From Muriicola jejuensis (GTDB lineage: Bacteria > Bacteroidota > Bacteroidia > Flavobacteriales > Flavobacteriaceae): DNA of 64,000 nt. Below the pieces are notes generated by a model. The model saw only the letters and a program-made list of their open reading frames with translations. It did not search any database and was not told where the DNA came from. Positions 24,835-35,200 of this stretch are shown here, piece after piece; the first letter of the stretch is position 1, and every line of letters starts with the position of its first letter. The position numbers and the translations under genes were made by a program. The stretch lies in the NCBI RefSeq assembly GCF_010671595.1, contig NZ_JAABOP010000001.1, positions 1,178,001-1,242,000 of the forward strand, written 5' to 3'.

Positions 24835-27090
24835 ATGAAAACAAAATTATTCTTCAGCTTACGGGTTTTGTTGTTGCCGGTTGTCCTACTTGCGATCGGT
24901 AATGTTCAGGCCCAGGTGCTCAACGCTCCTGTTGCGGCACCGAAACAGACCCCTCCTCCGGGTTCGACCCCCTGGAACAGGGCATGTGCCTCTGCTTCCT
25001 TCAACGATTACTGGGTCCGATTTACCTGGAACCCCCCTATGGTGAACACCGACAACGAATTTATCCTCGAGCTCTCTGATGCCGATGGAAATTTTGGCAG
25101 TCCTGTGGAGCTGGCACGTGACGGCAGCAAGAACCTTGTGTTCGACTTTTACATGCAATTCCAGGTTCCCACGGATACCAGAGGAGAAAACTACCGCCTG
25201 AGGGTGAGAAGTACGAGTCCGGCTGTTACCAGTCCGGCTTCCGCTCCCTACCCCATGTACTACATCAGTGTAAACAGTGGATTGACGATCAGGCCCCAGG
25301 GCCAGTCCGACTTTGGAGACGGTACCGCTCAGGTATGTGATGGAAATTCCATCACTCTTGAAGTTTACGGCCTTGCCAACGCGGATACCTATACTTACAA
25401 CTGGTATCGTTCAGGAACGCTTCTAGCTGAAAAATCCGAATCCATAACGGTTACTTCCTCCGGAATGTACAACGTGGAGGTCGATTACGGAGCTTGCTCC
25501 GGATCGGGAAACACCTTGTCTAACCTTATTGACGTTACCTCGGGATCGAGTCTGGGGATCGCGATCAACCCTCCGGCCAAAACGGACCTTTGCTCGGGTG
25601 AGATTCAAAACCTGGAGGCCAATATCAACAACCCCAGCCTTACATACACCTGGTTTAAGAACGGAACGGTGATTCCATCGTCCAATAACTACATATATAC
25701 TGTAGATGCCTCCAGCCCTGGATTTGAAGGGGACTATCAGGTAGAGATCTTCGGACCCGGCGCCTGTGTGGAAAGGTCGGCTGTGGTGACCATGACAAAT
25801 GCAGGTGATTTTACCGTAAACAGGAACAATGCGGCCAATGTCGTATTGCTTCCGGGACAAAATACGACCCTGAGTGTGAGCACGGATGCCTCATCTCCTA
25901 CCTATCAATGGTACAGGAACGGAAGTCCCGTAGCGGGAGCCACGACTTCCAGCCTGGTGGTGAGCGACACAGAAACAGGAACGTATTTTGCCAGGGTTAC
26001 CCTCAGTGGGGGCGCCTGTGCTTCTACCTCCAAGGATTCCCAGACCACAGAGGTGGTCACACCTGATTCCTTCGAACTTATCGTGGATTATACCGCTCCG
26101 TATACTGCATGTGAGAATACGAGCATTGCCCTTGAGGTAGTTACCATCAACGCCCTGGATACCGGGGGAAATCCTACAGATGTCACTTCCTCAGTAATAA
26201 ACAACTTTGCCTACCAGTGGAAACGAGACGGAGTTAATGTGGGTGGGGCAACCGGAAGCTCCCTGAGCCTTACGGACCCTTCCGAGAATGGTGCGTATAC
26301 CCTAGACGGTACCCTGAGTTCTTATGCGAGTTCTTCGAATTCCCTTAGCGTTCAATTGTTGGTTAACGAAACGCTCACCATCTCCAGTACGGGAACAATG
26401 AGCTGCGGACCATCAGAACCTATCACTATCAGTACCGCGACCGACCTGACCGGAGAGACCTTTTCCTGGTTGAGAAACAACAGTGATACAGGTGTATCAA
26501 CCCCTGATCTAACCGTAACAGAAGCAGGTACATACCAATTGGTATTAATGCGAAATGGCTGTCCTCTCCCTTCCAATGAGATCGTGATCTCTCCTCTGGA
26601 TGAGAACCTGATCACTTTAGATCCGGGAGATATCGTGGTCTTCCCGGAGGGCGGATCAAGGACAGTAACGGCTTCAGGTGGAAGCAGTTACAGGTGGCTT
26701 GACAGCAATAATAATGAAATGAGCAATAGCAGTTCCATGACCTTTACACAAGAGGGATCCTTTGTCCTGATAGCATCGGTAGGGAATTGCCAGGTAATCC
26801 GAAATATCAGTGTCACCTACCTGGACACCTTTAAGGTGCCCAACGTGATCACCGTGAATGGAGATGGGGTCAATGACCAGTGGATCATCCCCAATTCCTA
26901 TTCCAACAAATCCGATGTAAATGTGATCATTTACAATGAAAAGGGCGAAGAGGTCCTTAATGAATTCAGTTATCAAAACAACTGGCCTTCATCTTCCGTG
27001 AGTTTTCCAAGACAGAACATGGTGTTCTTCTACAAGATCAGGAACGGGGGAGAGGTCCTAAAACAAGGAACGATTACCGTTATACGCTAA
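24835..27090 (+). CDS. sprC: SprC-like gliding motility protein with T9SS type B sorting domain
   Basis: 751 residues. Signal peptide MKTKLFFSLRVLLLPVVLL with cleavage after NVQAQ, then a fibronectin-like region and a chain of Ig/PKD-like beta domains, each with a paired-Cys and a central Trp (YNWYRSG, YTWFKNG, YQWYRNG, YQWKRDG). The last ~90 residues (VPNVITVNGDGVNDQWIIPN to the end VFFYKIRNGGEVLKQGTITVIR) are the gliding-motility-associated C-terminal domain used by T9SS as a type B export signal. It opens the operon that continues with the SprD, SprB and SprF genes; the order fits sprC-sprD-sprB-sprF of Flavobacterium johnsoniae. It ends 8 bp before the next gene. The symbol rests on operon position plus domain, so moderately sure. 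Confidence 0.82.
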   Translation: MKTKLFFSLRVLLLPVVLLAIGNVQAQVLNAPVAAPKQTPPPGSTPWNRACASASFNDYWVRFTWNPPMVNTDNEFILELSDADGNFGSPVELARDGSKNLVFDFYMQFQVPTDTRGENYRLRVRSTSPAVTSPASAPYPMYYISVNSGLTIRPQGQSDFGDGTAQVCDGNSITLEVYGLANADTYTYNWYRSGTLLAEKSESITVTSSGMYNVEVDYGACSGSGNTLSNLIDVTSGSSLGIAINPPAKTDLCSGEIQNLEANINNPSLTYTWFKNGTVIPSSNNYIYTVDASSPGFEGDYQVEIFGPGACVERSAVVTMTNAGDFTVNRNNAANVVLLPGQNTTLSVSTDASSPTYQWYRNGSPVAGATTSSLVVSDTETGTYFARVTLSGGACASTSKDSQTTEVVTPDSFELIVDYTAPYTACENTSIALEVVTINALDTGGNPTDVTSSVINNFAYQWKRDGVNVGGATGSSLSLTDPSENGAYTLDGTLSSYASSSNSLSVQLLVNETLTISSTGTMSCGPSEPITISTATDLTGETFSWLRNNSDTGVSTPDLTVTEAGTYQLVLMRNGCPLPSNEIVISPLDENLITLDPGDIVVFPEGGSRTVTASGGSSYRWLDSNNNEMSNSSSMTFTQEGSFVLIASVGNCQVIRNISVTYLDTFKVPNVITVNGDGVNDQWIIPNSYSNKSDVNVIIYNEKGEEVLNEFSYQNNWPSSSVSFPRQNMVFFYKIRNGGEVLKQGTITVIR

Positions 27091-27098
27091 CCAAACCG

Positions 27099-29234
27099 AT
27101 GAAACCAAGAATATCCCTTCTATTGTTATTATGTGCATTGAGCTTCCTGGGTGTTAAAGCCCAGGAAGACAATCCGTTTATAACGTATGATGTGCCTTCA
27201 CAGAACCTGTTGAAGTTTAACAGGTTCCTCATCAACCCAACCTTTTCAACGGTGAGGGAAGACAAGTCGTACATCAACCTCCTGCACAGAAACCAATCGG
27301 TTACCTTCGACGACAATAACCAGACTTATTTCCTGAGTTATAGCGGACGGATGAATGACCGTACAGGGTTGGGGCTTAGCCTTTATACCCAGCGGGAAGG
27401 GATCATCAGCAACTACGGCGTTCTTGCCAATTACGCCTACGGTATCAAGCTCAATGACAAGAGCAATTTTACCTTTGGTGCGAACGTATCCTATTACAAT
27501 AGTGGATTTGACAGAAACAGGGCTAATCCTGTAGAGGATGACCCGCTGCTGAACGGATTCCAGGAGGTGTCCCTCCTTTCATTCCAGCCAGGATTTAACC
27601 TTTCCTACGGGAAGTTCGACTTTGGACTCTTTGCAGAAAACCTCTTTGATTACAACCTGAAAACCCAGGAATCCGTTTCGGATTTCGCAGACAAGACCTT
27701 TTCGGGCCACCTGCAATATACCCATCAGTTTGAAAATACATCCGGCATCTTTGAGAATGCCCGCCTCATGCCATTAGCCCGGGCGAGAAAAGTAGGGCAA
27801 GACGACTTTGTCCTGGGCGGAAACCTCATCCTGGACATGCCCAAACTAGGTTGGGTACAGGGAGGATATGACAGTTTTTACGGAGCATCCGCCGGGGTTG
27901 GTTTCAACCTGAACAAAAGGCTTTCCATAGGCTATACCATGGAAAAAGGCCTGTCCAACAACTTTGATAATTTCGGACTCACCCATGAGATCTCCTTTGC
28001 TTATTCCTTTACCCCCAACCTTACTGAAGACAGGGTAATGCTGGAAGATTCCGAGGATGTTCTTGCGCAGAATGAGGATGACGAGGAGGCAGTACTCTCT
28101 GAGGACCTAACTGATAAGGACACCGAGATAAAGGAACTCAAAAGGAGGCTCGCTGAGAACGATGCCATCCTGGCCGAACTCATGTACCGACAGGACTCCC
28201 TGGAAAACAACAGGCAAAGAGACCTGGAAGACCGGTTTGAAAGGGTCATGAGGATGGTAAGGCGTGAGACTGCCGGCAACCGTCCTGATCTGGAAAAACG
28301 AGCAGAAGAGGTCTACTTCATCAACAATGACAAGCCGGCCCTCGCCCAAGAAAATACCGAAGATCAAAAAGAAGGACCGGAGAAAAATCTCCAGGAGGCA
28401 GAAGACACCCGCCCGATCATAGCCAAGACACAAGTAAGGGACGTGATCGAAAAGAAGAAAACCCCACCTGCAGTAACAGAAACACAGTCGCGTGATGCCG
28501 TAGCCCAGGTACAGGCTCCTCAGGAAAAGAAGAAGTCGGCCAACACCACACAGGCTACCGGAGTAAAAAGCAGAAAGTTCAGGGACCTGGAAGGCGTGGA
28601 AGACGGCTATTACGTGGTAGCGAATGTCTACAGGGATGAGCATTACCTCAACAAATTTGTGGATGCCATGACAGGGGAAGGTTTCCCTGCCAGTTATATC
28701 GACAACCCCAAGAACGGATTAAAATATGTATACCTGAAGAGATTCGACAGCTGGCAAGAGGCTGAACAGGCTTACCACAGCAAAATGGGAGGGAACTACA
28801 GTGGGGATCTCTGGGTAATGAATGTAGAAAATCGTTATCGAAACGATCGGTATATCGCAAATGCAGACAAGATCAAGGAAAGGTCTTCCAAGTTCGGTGC
28901 AGACGTGCTGAGAAAGAATGTGGTGGTGCAGGACAAAGTGGCCGGAAACCTGCCTGAGGAACAAAATCCCGGTATCCAAAACGGGCATACAGATTACTAT
29001 ATCATCGCCAATGTTTTTGCCAATCCGAACAATGCTGTAAAATTCGTAAGACTACTCAATTCAAAAGGGCTCAGCGCCAGTTATTTTATCAATCCGGAAA
29101 ATAAATACCGCTACGTATATTTAAAAAAGCACAACTCCTGGAACAACGCCCTGATCTCTTACTACTCAAAACTCAACGACTCCTATAACGACAAGATGTG
29201 GATCATGCGAGTCACCCCAAATCTTATTGCCTAA
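27099..29234 (+). CDS. sprD: SprD-like PorP/SprF family protein with C-terminal SPOR-like repeats
   Basis: 711 residues. Signal peptide ending VKAQ, then a PorP/SprF outer-membrane domain (about 25-305; FLINPTFSTVREDKSYINLLHRNQ is split over the start, and GASAGVGFNLNKRLSIGYTME is near the end). A coiled coil (about 340-395), a charged linker and two SPOR-like modules follow (about 498-590 and 628-708), each running from GYYVV/DYYII to WVMNV/WIMRV. The same module occurs twice in the OmpA protein at 2.4 kb. PorP/SprF proteins pair with T9SS-secreted surface proteins. Its TAA stop shares one base with the SprB ATG (TAATG), so translation is probably coupled. Confidence 0.85.
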   Translation: MKPRISLLLLLCALSFLGVKAQEDNPFITYDVPSQNLLKFNRFLINPTFSTVREDKSYINLLHRNQSVTFDDNNQTYFLSYSGRMNDRTGLGLSLYTQREGIISNYGVLANYAYGIKLNDKSNFTFGANVSYYNSGFDRNRANPVEDDPLLNGFQEVSLLSFQPGFNLSYGKFDFGLFAENLFDYNLKTQESVSDFADKTFSGHLQYTHQFENTSGIFENARLMPLARARKVGQDDFVLGGNLILDMPKLGWVQGGYDSFYGASAGVGFNLNKRLSIGYTMEKGLSNNFDNFGLTHEISFAYSFTPNLTEDRVMLEDSEDVLAQNEDDEEAVLSEDLTDKDTEIKELKRRLAENDAILAELMYRQDSLENNRQRDLEDRFERVMRMVRRETAGNRPDLEKRAEEVYFINNDKPALAQENTEDQKEGPEKNLQEAEDTRPIIAKTQVRDVIEKKKTPPAVTETQSRDAVAQVQAPQEKKKSANTTQATGVKSRKFRDLEGVEDGYYVVANVYRDEHYLNKFVDAMTGEGFPASYIDNPKNGLKYVYLKRFDSWQEAEQAYHSKMGGNYSGDLWVMNVENRYRNDRYIANADKIKERSSKFGADVLRKNVVVQDKVAGNLPEEQNPGIQNGHTDYYIIANVFANPNNAVKFVRLLNSKGLSASYFINPENKYRYVYLKKHNSWNNALISYYSKLNDSYNDKMWIMRVTPNLIA

Positions 29235-32200
29235 TGAGACTGAACTTTACTCGAAAAATATTGCTTGCTGGTATAACCCTTTTTACATTAATGGGTTATG
29301 CACAGGAATTTACGCCTTTTACTATTCGATATCAGAATAATATCAAGGGCGACCTGACCTTTATTGCCAACAATATCGTAAACCGAGATGGGGGCACCGG
29401 CAACACGGAACCCGAAGACCCCTACAATGCCACGGGGAATTCCTCTACCTACAACGATTGACTGAACATGCAATACATCGACGTTGACAGCGATCCCGCT
29501 ACATTCAGTTCCAGTTCGGCCACTTTTACCTTCCCGGATGCCAGCTGTAACCTTATCCGATACGCCGGATTGTATTGGTCTGCTACCTATCCGAGCGAAC
29601 AGGCAGGGCAGGCAGTGGGCACCAATCGGCAGAATGATTTTAACCAGGTAAGGTTCAGGGTACCTGGCGCAGGTTATGTAGATATTACCGCGGACCAGGT
29701 CATATACGATGGTTTTACAAGCGGAGACGCCTCCATGAGGCAGAACAGTCCGTATGCCTGTTATGCCGATGTTACGGCCCTGCTCACCGCATTACCAGAT
29801 CCCACCGGGGATTACACCGTTGCAAATGTCCGCTCCGTAGTGGGCTCCCTGTCTCCCGGAGGAGGAGCTGCAGCGGGATGGACTTTGGTAATAGTCTATG
29901 AAAACCCAACGCTCACCGGAAAACTGATCACTACTTTTGACGGATTTGCCAGGGTGCGAAGTGCAAACCCTTCGGTAGATATCAATTATTCTGGCTTTAA
30001 TACGATCCCTGTAGGTCCGGTACGAGCCAATATCGGCGCTGCTTCTTTAGAAGGGGACAACAGGATCACTGGTGACCGGATGCAGATCAGTTCGGCAATG
30101 GTTCCAGGATTTACAACCATTAGCAATGGTGTAAATCCGGCCAACAATTTCTTTAACAGCAATATTACCTTAAACGGGGCAATAACAACGAACAGAAATC
30201 CCAATAGCGTCAACACCCTGGGTTATGATACCGACATGTTCCTTTTGAACAACCCAGGGAACTCAGTCATACCTAACAATGAGACTGCAGCAACGCTGAG
30301 ATTTACTTCCAACGGAGATCAATACTATCCCTTCTTCAACTCTTTTAATATTGAGATCATAGAGCCGAACATCGTGGTGGAAAAGAAGGTGGAGGATATT
30401 GCCGGAAATGATATAACAGGAATGGGTGTCAATCTTGGCCAGTACCTTGATTATGTCCTTTCCTTTGAAAATATAGGAAATGACGATGCCACCAATTACG
30501 TTCTGCGGGACATCCTTCCCGTGAACGTAACTATTGACCTTGCCAATCTTGTTCTCCCACCTGGGGTTACCTATGTATTCGATGCAGCCAGCAATGAGAT
30601 CGCTTTTTATATCCCAGACAATATCGTAGAAGAAGGAGATCCCTCTCGGTCCATCCGGATGCGGGTTCGGGTGGCAGAAAACTGTTTTGACTTCGTGGAC
30701 GCCTGTACCGACCAGATCCCCAACCAGGCCTATTCCACCTATCAGGGGGTGATCAACAACAACGTAATCACGGACGACCCCAGTGTTTCTGATTTTGACG
30801 CCTGTGGTTTTGTGACTCCTGGAGCGACGAACTTCCTTTTGGATGATCTTGAAAGCTGTGACTACAGCCGTACTGTGCAACTATGCGGAGACAATGTTCT
30901 GCTCGACGCAGGCGATAATTTTGATAGCTATGTCTGGTACCGGGATGAGAATCAGGACGGTGTGATAGACCCGGGAGATACGGTTATTGATGACGGAGAC
31001 CCTGATGGAGATCCCAGTACGCAGCTCGTTACTGAGGTAGGAATGTACATCGTCGACAAGATCGTAGCCGATCCCTGCAAGGGGTTCCAGGAGATCATCA
31101 CCGTAGAGAATTTCGGAACTACTCAAACCAATCCCATCATCGATCTGATCAACGACCCCACCAATACGGTGGAGGGAGAGGTGGTCACCTGTCCTAATGA
31201 CGGAGAATTACTTCCAAAAATATTCCTGTGCGGTCTCAATGATACCGAACTGATCCAGATCAACATCCCGGATGCGACCAGTATACAATGGGAACAATTG
31301 GATACTGCCAGCTGTTCTTCAGCCGGGGCAGATTGTGCCAACAAGAATTCGGGTTGTACCTGGAACAATGTCGGCATTGGCAGCAATTTCCTCGCGGAGA
31401 ACGCCGGGGAATACCGCCTTATCATCAATTATCAGAACGGGTGTTTTACCCGTTTCTACTTCAACATCTTTAAGAACCCGCTTGATCCACAATACAACAA
31501 AACCGATCTGATCTGTGCAAGTGACGGTAACATTACTGTTACCAATATGCCGGCCGGATATGAATACCAGTTGCTGGATGCCACGACTGGCAACATTCTG
31601 GTTCCTTTTAGTGCCAATAACGGACCTAGTTTTACGATCACCAGCAACGGGGCCTACAGCATTGAAATGAGGCAGGTCGGTGTGACAGACGGGTGTGTTT
31701 TCCGCCTGGAGAACATAGGGGTTCTCGACAGGGACATCCAGCTGGACATATCAACCAAGGATACGGATTGTAATGGTTTGGGTGAAATCTCCATTTCCGC
31801 TCTGAATGTTGAACCCCAATACTATTACGAAATTTCACAAGGTGGAACTACGATTGACACCCATGGTCCAACTAATGACAACAACTATACATTTCAAAAT
31901 CTCAATGACGGGGTTTACGATGTGAGGGTTACTACCGATGACGGATGCGATATCACCCAGACAGTCACCATCAACGACGTAACTGATCTGGCTGTCAATG
32001 CCGTTACTACTAAACCCATAGATTGTACCGATGGAACCATTACGGTTACCGGTACAGGAGGATTTCCAAACCCGGAATATGTCTATGCGATTTGGAGCTA
32101 TAACGGTGCAACCACATATACCGATATTTCCGATATCCCGCCTTCTGAATTCCAGGTTGAGAATGATTTTACATTTACCAATGGGGAAGAAGGAGACTAC

Positions 32201-35200
32201 GTATTTGTGGTGGTTGATGGAAACAACTGCTGGGCCCTTTCAAATGTGGCAACGATCACCGTAGAACCAGCCGTGGACTACACGGTTAACCCTGTGGATG
32301 AGGCCTGTTTGGGTGCTGCAGACGGCTCTGTGTCTGTGACCATCAACAACAGCAATGGGTATACCGTTTCCTATACCTTGACCTATCCCGATACTTCTAC
32401 AGTGTCTAATGGTTCGGGGACATTTACCGGACTTGGACAGGGGAATTATTCCCTCACCCTGACTCAGACCAATGGTTCTGACACCTGCGATTTTATAGAA
32501 ACGTTTACTATAGGCGGACCTGTAGATAGTGTTACAGGAACGGCCGTTCTCACTCAGCCTTACACTTGCCTGCAGGACGCCATCATAGAGGCACAGGGTG
32601 TAACCGGAGGAAATCCCCCCTATGAATACAGTATCGACGGGGTGAACTTTGTATCCGGTCCTGGTTCGGAAACTTTTACAGGGCTGACTGACGGCACCTA
32701 CAGCATCACCATACGGGATGCCAATGGATGTCTTTTTGTGACTAATAGCGTGGTAATTCCTCCTTTGAATATTCCTACGGACATTTCATTTACTGCTACA
32801 GCGCCTAATTGTCCGTCTCAGACCTCGGATGTTACTTTAAGTGTTACAGGAGGAACCACTCCGCTGACCTATGAGATCGTAGCCCCTTCCGCCGTAAATA
32901 ATGGGAATAACAACGTATTTCCCGGACTCAGTCCAGACACTTATACCTTCAGGGTAACCGATGCGAACGGATGCTTTTACGAAGAAAATTACACTATCGC
33001 CCCCGTAGTCCCTATACAGGTGTCGGGGACCCTGGTGAGCAACGTATCCTGCTTTGGCGGTGCCGATGGAGAGGTGTCCTATTCTGTATCAGGATTTAGT
33101 TCCACCTATTCATACACCATTAACGGGGGAGCCGTCGTATCCGGACAGTCTGCCAACAACATCAGCCTCACCGGACTTGTTGCTGCAGACTACACCATTG
33201 TGGTCACAGATGAGGTCACGAACTGTACGGACACCGAAACCATTACGGTCAGCGAGCCCGCAACAGCCTTGAGCTTTACCTTCAATACGACTCCACTTAC
33301 CTGTGCTTCCGACGCTTCGGTAACTATTTCAGCCAGTGGAGGATGGGGTGGTTATTCCTACCAATTAGAACAACCAGACACGACGATTTTAGGGCCCCAG
33401 GGAAGCAATTTCTTCTCCGGCCTGACCCAAACAGGAACGTATACGATCAGGGTTACGGATTCTGAGGGATGCGTGGTAGCAGACACTTTTGTGATCGCTG
33501 CACCCGGTATTCCGAGCCTTACGCTCGACCCGGCTACGGACCTTTGTTATGACCCTGCCACAGGGGTGACTTTGAATGCCAACGTTACCGGTGGAGTAGG
33601 CCCTTATTCCTACAGCCTGAACGGAGGTGCCAACCAGAGCTCCAATGTATTTGCCAATCTGAGTCCTGGGTCATACACTGTTGTGGTGACCGATTCATAC
33701 GGTTGTACAGCTACCTCCAATACTGTTACTATCGAACCTCAGCTCACCCTTAGCGGTGTCCTTACCAAAGAATTAGATTGTACGGTATCTCCTGATGCCG
33801 TGATCGATGTCACCATTAATGGGGGCTATGCGCCTTTCAGCTACCAGGTAAATGGCGGTGGAAGTGTAGCCGTGGTGGGCAATAGCTTTACATTCACCAC
33901 TCCAACCGATGGTTCTTTCACCTTCCTGGTGACGGACAGCGAGGGGTGTACCGCCCAGACCACTATCGTCGTGGACCCAATCACGAACCCGGTTGCAACT
34001 CATGCTGCTACGAATCCAACCTGTGACAGCAATGCAGATGGTTCCGTGGAGATCCTGATCGACCCCAATTTCGGAACTGCGCCTTATCAGGTCGATTTTA
34101 ACGGGGCAGGGTTCTCGAACCAGACCGTGTACAGCAATCTGCCTGCCGGTACTTATAATTACGTTATCAGGGACAGCAAATCATGTCTATATAGCGGTTC
34201 TGTGACCCTTACAGCGCCGAATCCTATCTCGGCTGATGCAGTGATCATCCAGAGCTATACGTGCCTTCAGACAGGCTCTATTCAAGTCCAGAATGTGTCC
34301 GGCGGAACACCCGGCTACACCTACAGCATAGACGGAATTACCTTCCAGGCCGGGGATACATTTACCGGTCTTACAGATGGCACCTATACCATCACTGTAA
34401 TGGACAGTAACGGTTGTACGTTTGTTACAGCCCCTGCCGTGATCCCGCCCCTGGATCCACCAACAGACATCTCTTTCTCGGCTACACCTCCGAACTGTCC
34501 TGCACAGACCTCGGATATCACACTCACCGTGACCGGGGGAGTAGGAGCGATTACCTATGAGATCATCGCCCCTGTTGCCGTGAATAATGGGAACAGCAAC
34601 GTATTTACCGGACTTGCGCCCGACACCTATACTTTCAGGGTAACTGACAGCAACGGATGTAGCTATGACGAGAATTTCACCCTTAACCCTGTCACACAGG
34701 TGCAGGTTGCAGGGGTTCTGGTAAGCGACGTAAGTTGTGTGGGGGCAGCCGATGGTGCGATCGATTTTGCGGTCTCTGATTTTGCCACGACCTATTCCTA
34801 TTCCGTCAATGGAGGGGCAGCCGTGACCGGTCAATCCGCTGCGACCATCAACCTTACCGGCCTGTTGGCTGGAAACTACACCATTGTAGTGACTGATGAA
34901 ACCACTAACTGTACGGATACAGATACCATTACTGTGAGCGAGCCTGCCAATCCGCTCGCCTTTACCTTTGTGGTTACTCCGCTGACCTGTACCACAGATG
35001 CGAGTGTGACCATCACGGCCACAGACGGATGGGGCGGGTATACCTATGAGCTCGTCCAACCGGATACCAGTACCCTGGGACCACAGGCCCTTAACTCCTT
35101 CTACGGACTGAACCAACTGGGTACTTACACCATCAATGTCACCGATGCAGGTGGGTGTACCGTTTCAGATACATTTGATATCGTCACCCCAGCGAATCCC

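Noticed and set aside
29234-29470. Frameshift as the cause of the split sprB
   Set aside because: The parts before and after the TGA are in the same frame; a single-base substitution is enough to explain it.
29459-29500. Selenocysteine insertion at the sprB TGA
   Set aside because: No convincing stem-loop of the bacterial SECIS kind follows the TGA, no Sec genes are in view, and SprB is not a redox protein.
34187-35116. 309-residue minus-strand ORF inside sprB
   Set aside because: It is a shadow of the repeat-rich sprB frame, with low-complexity Gly/Arg/His content and no family resemblance.
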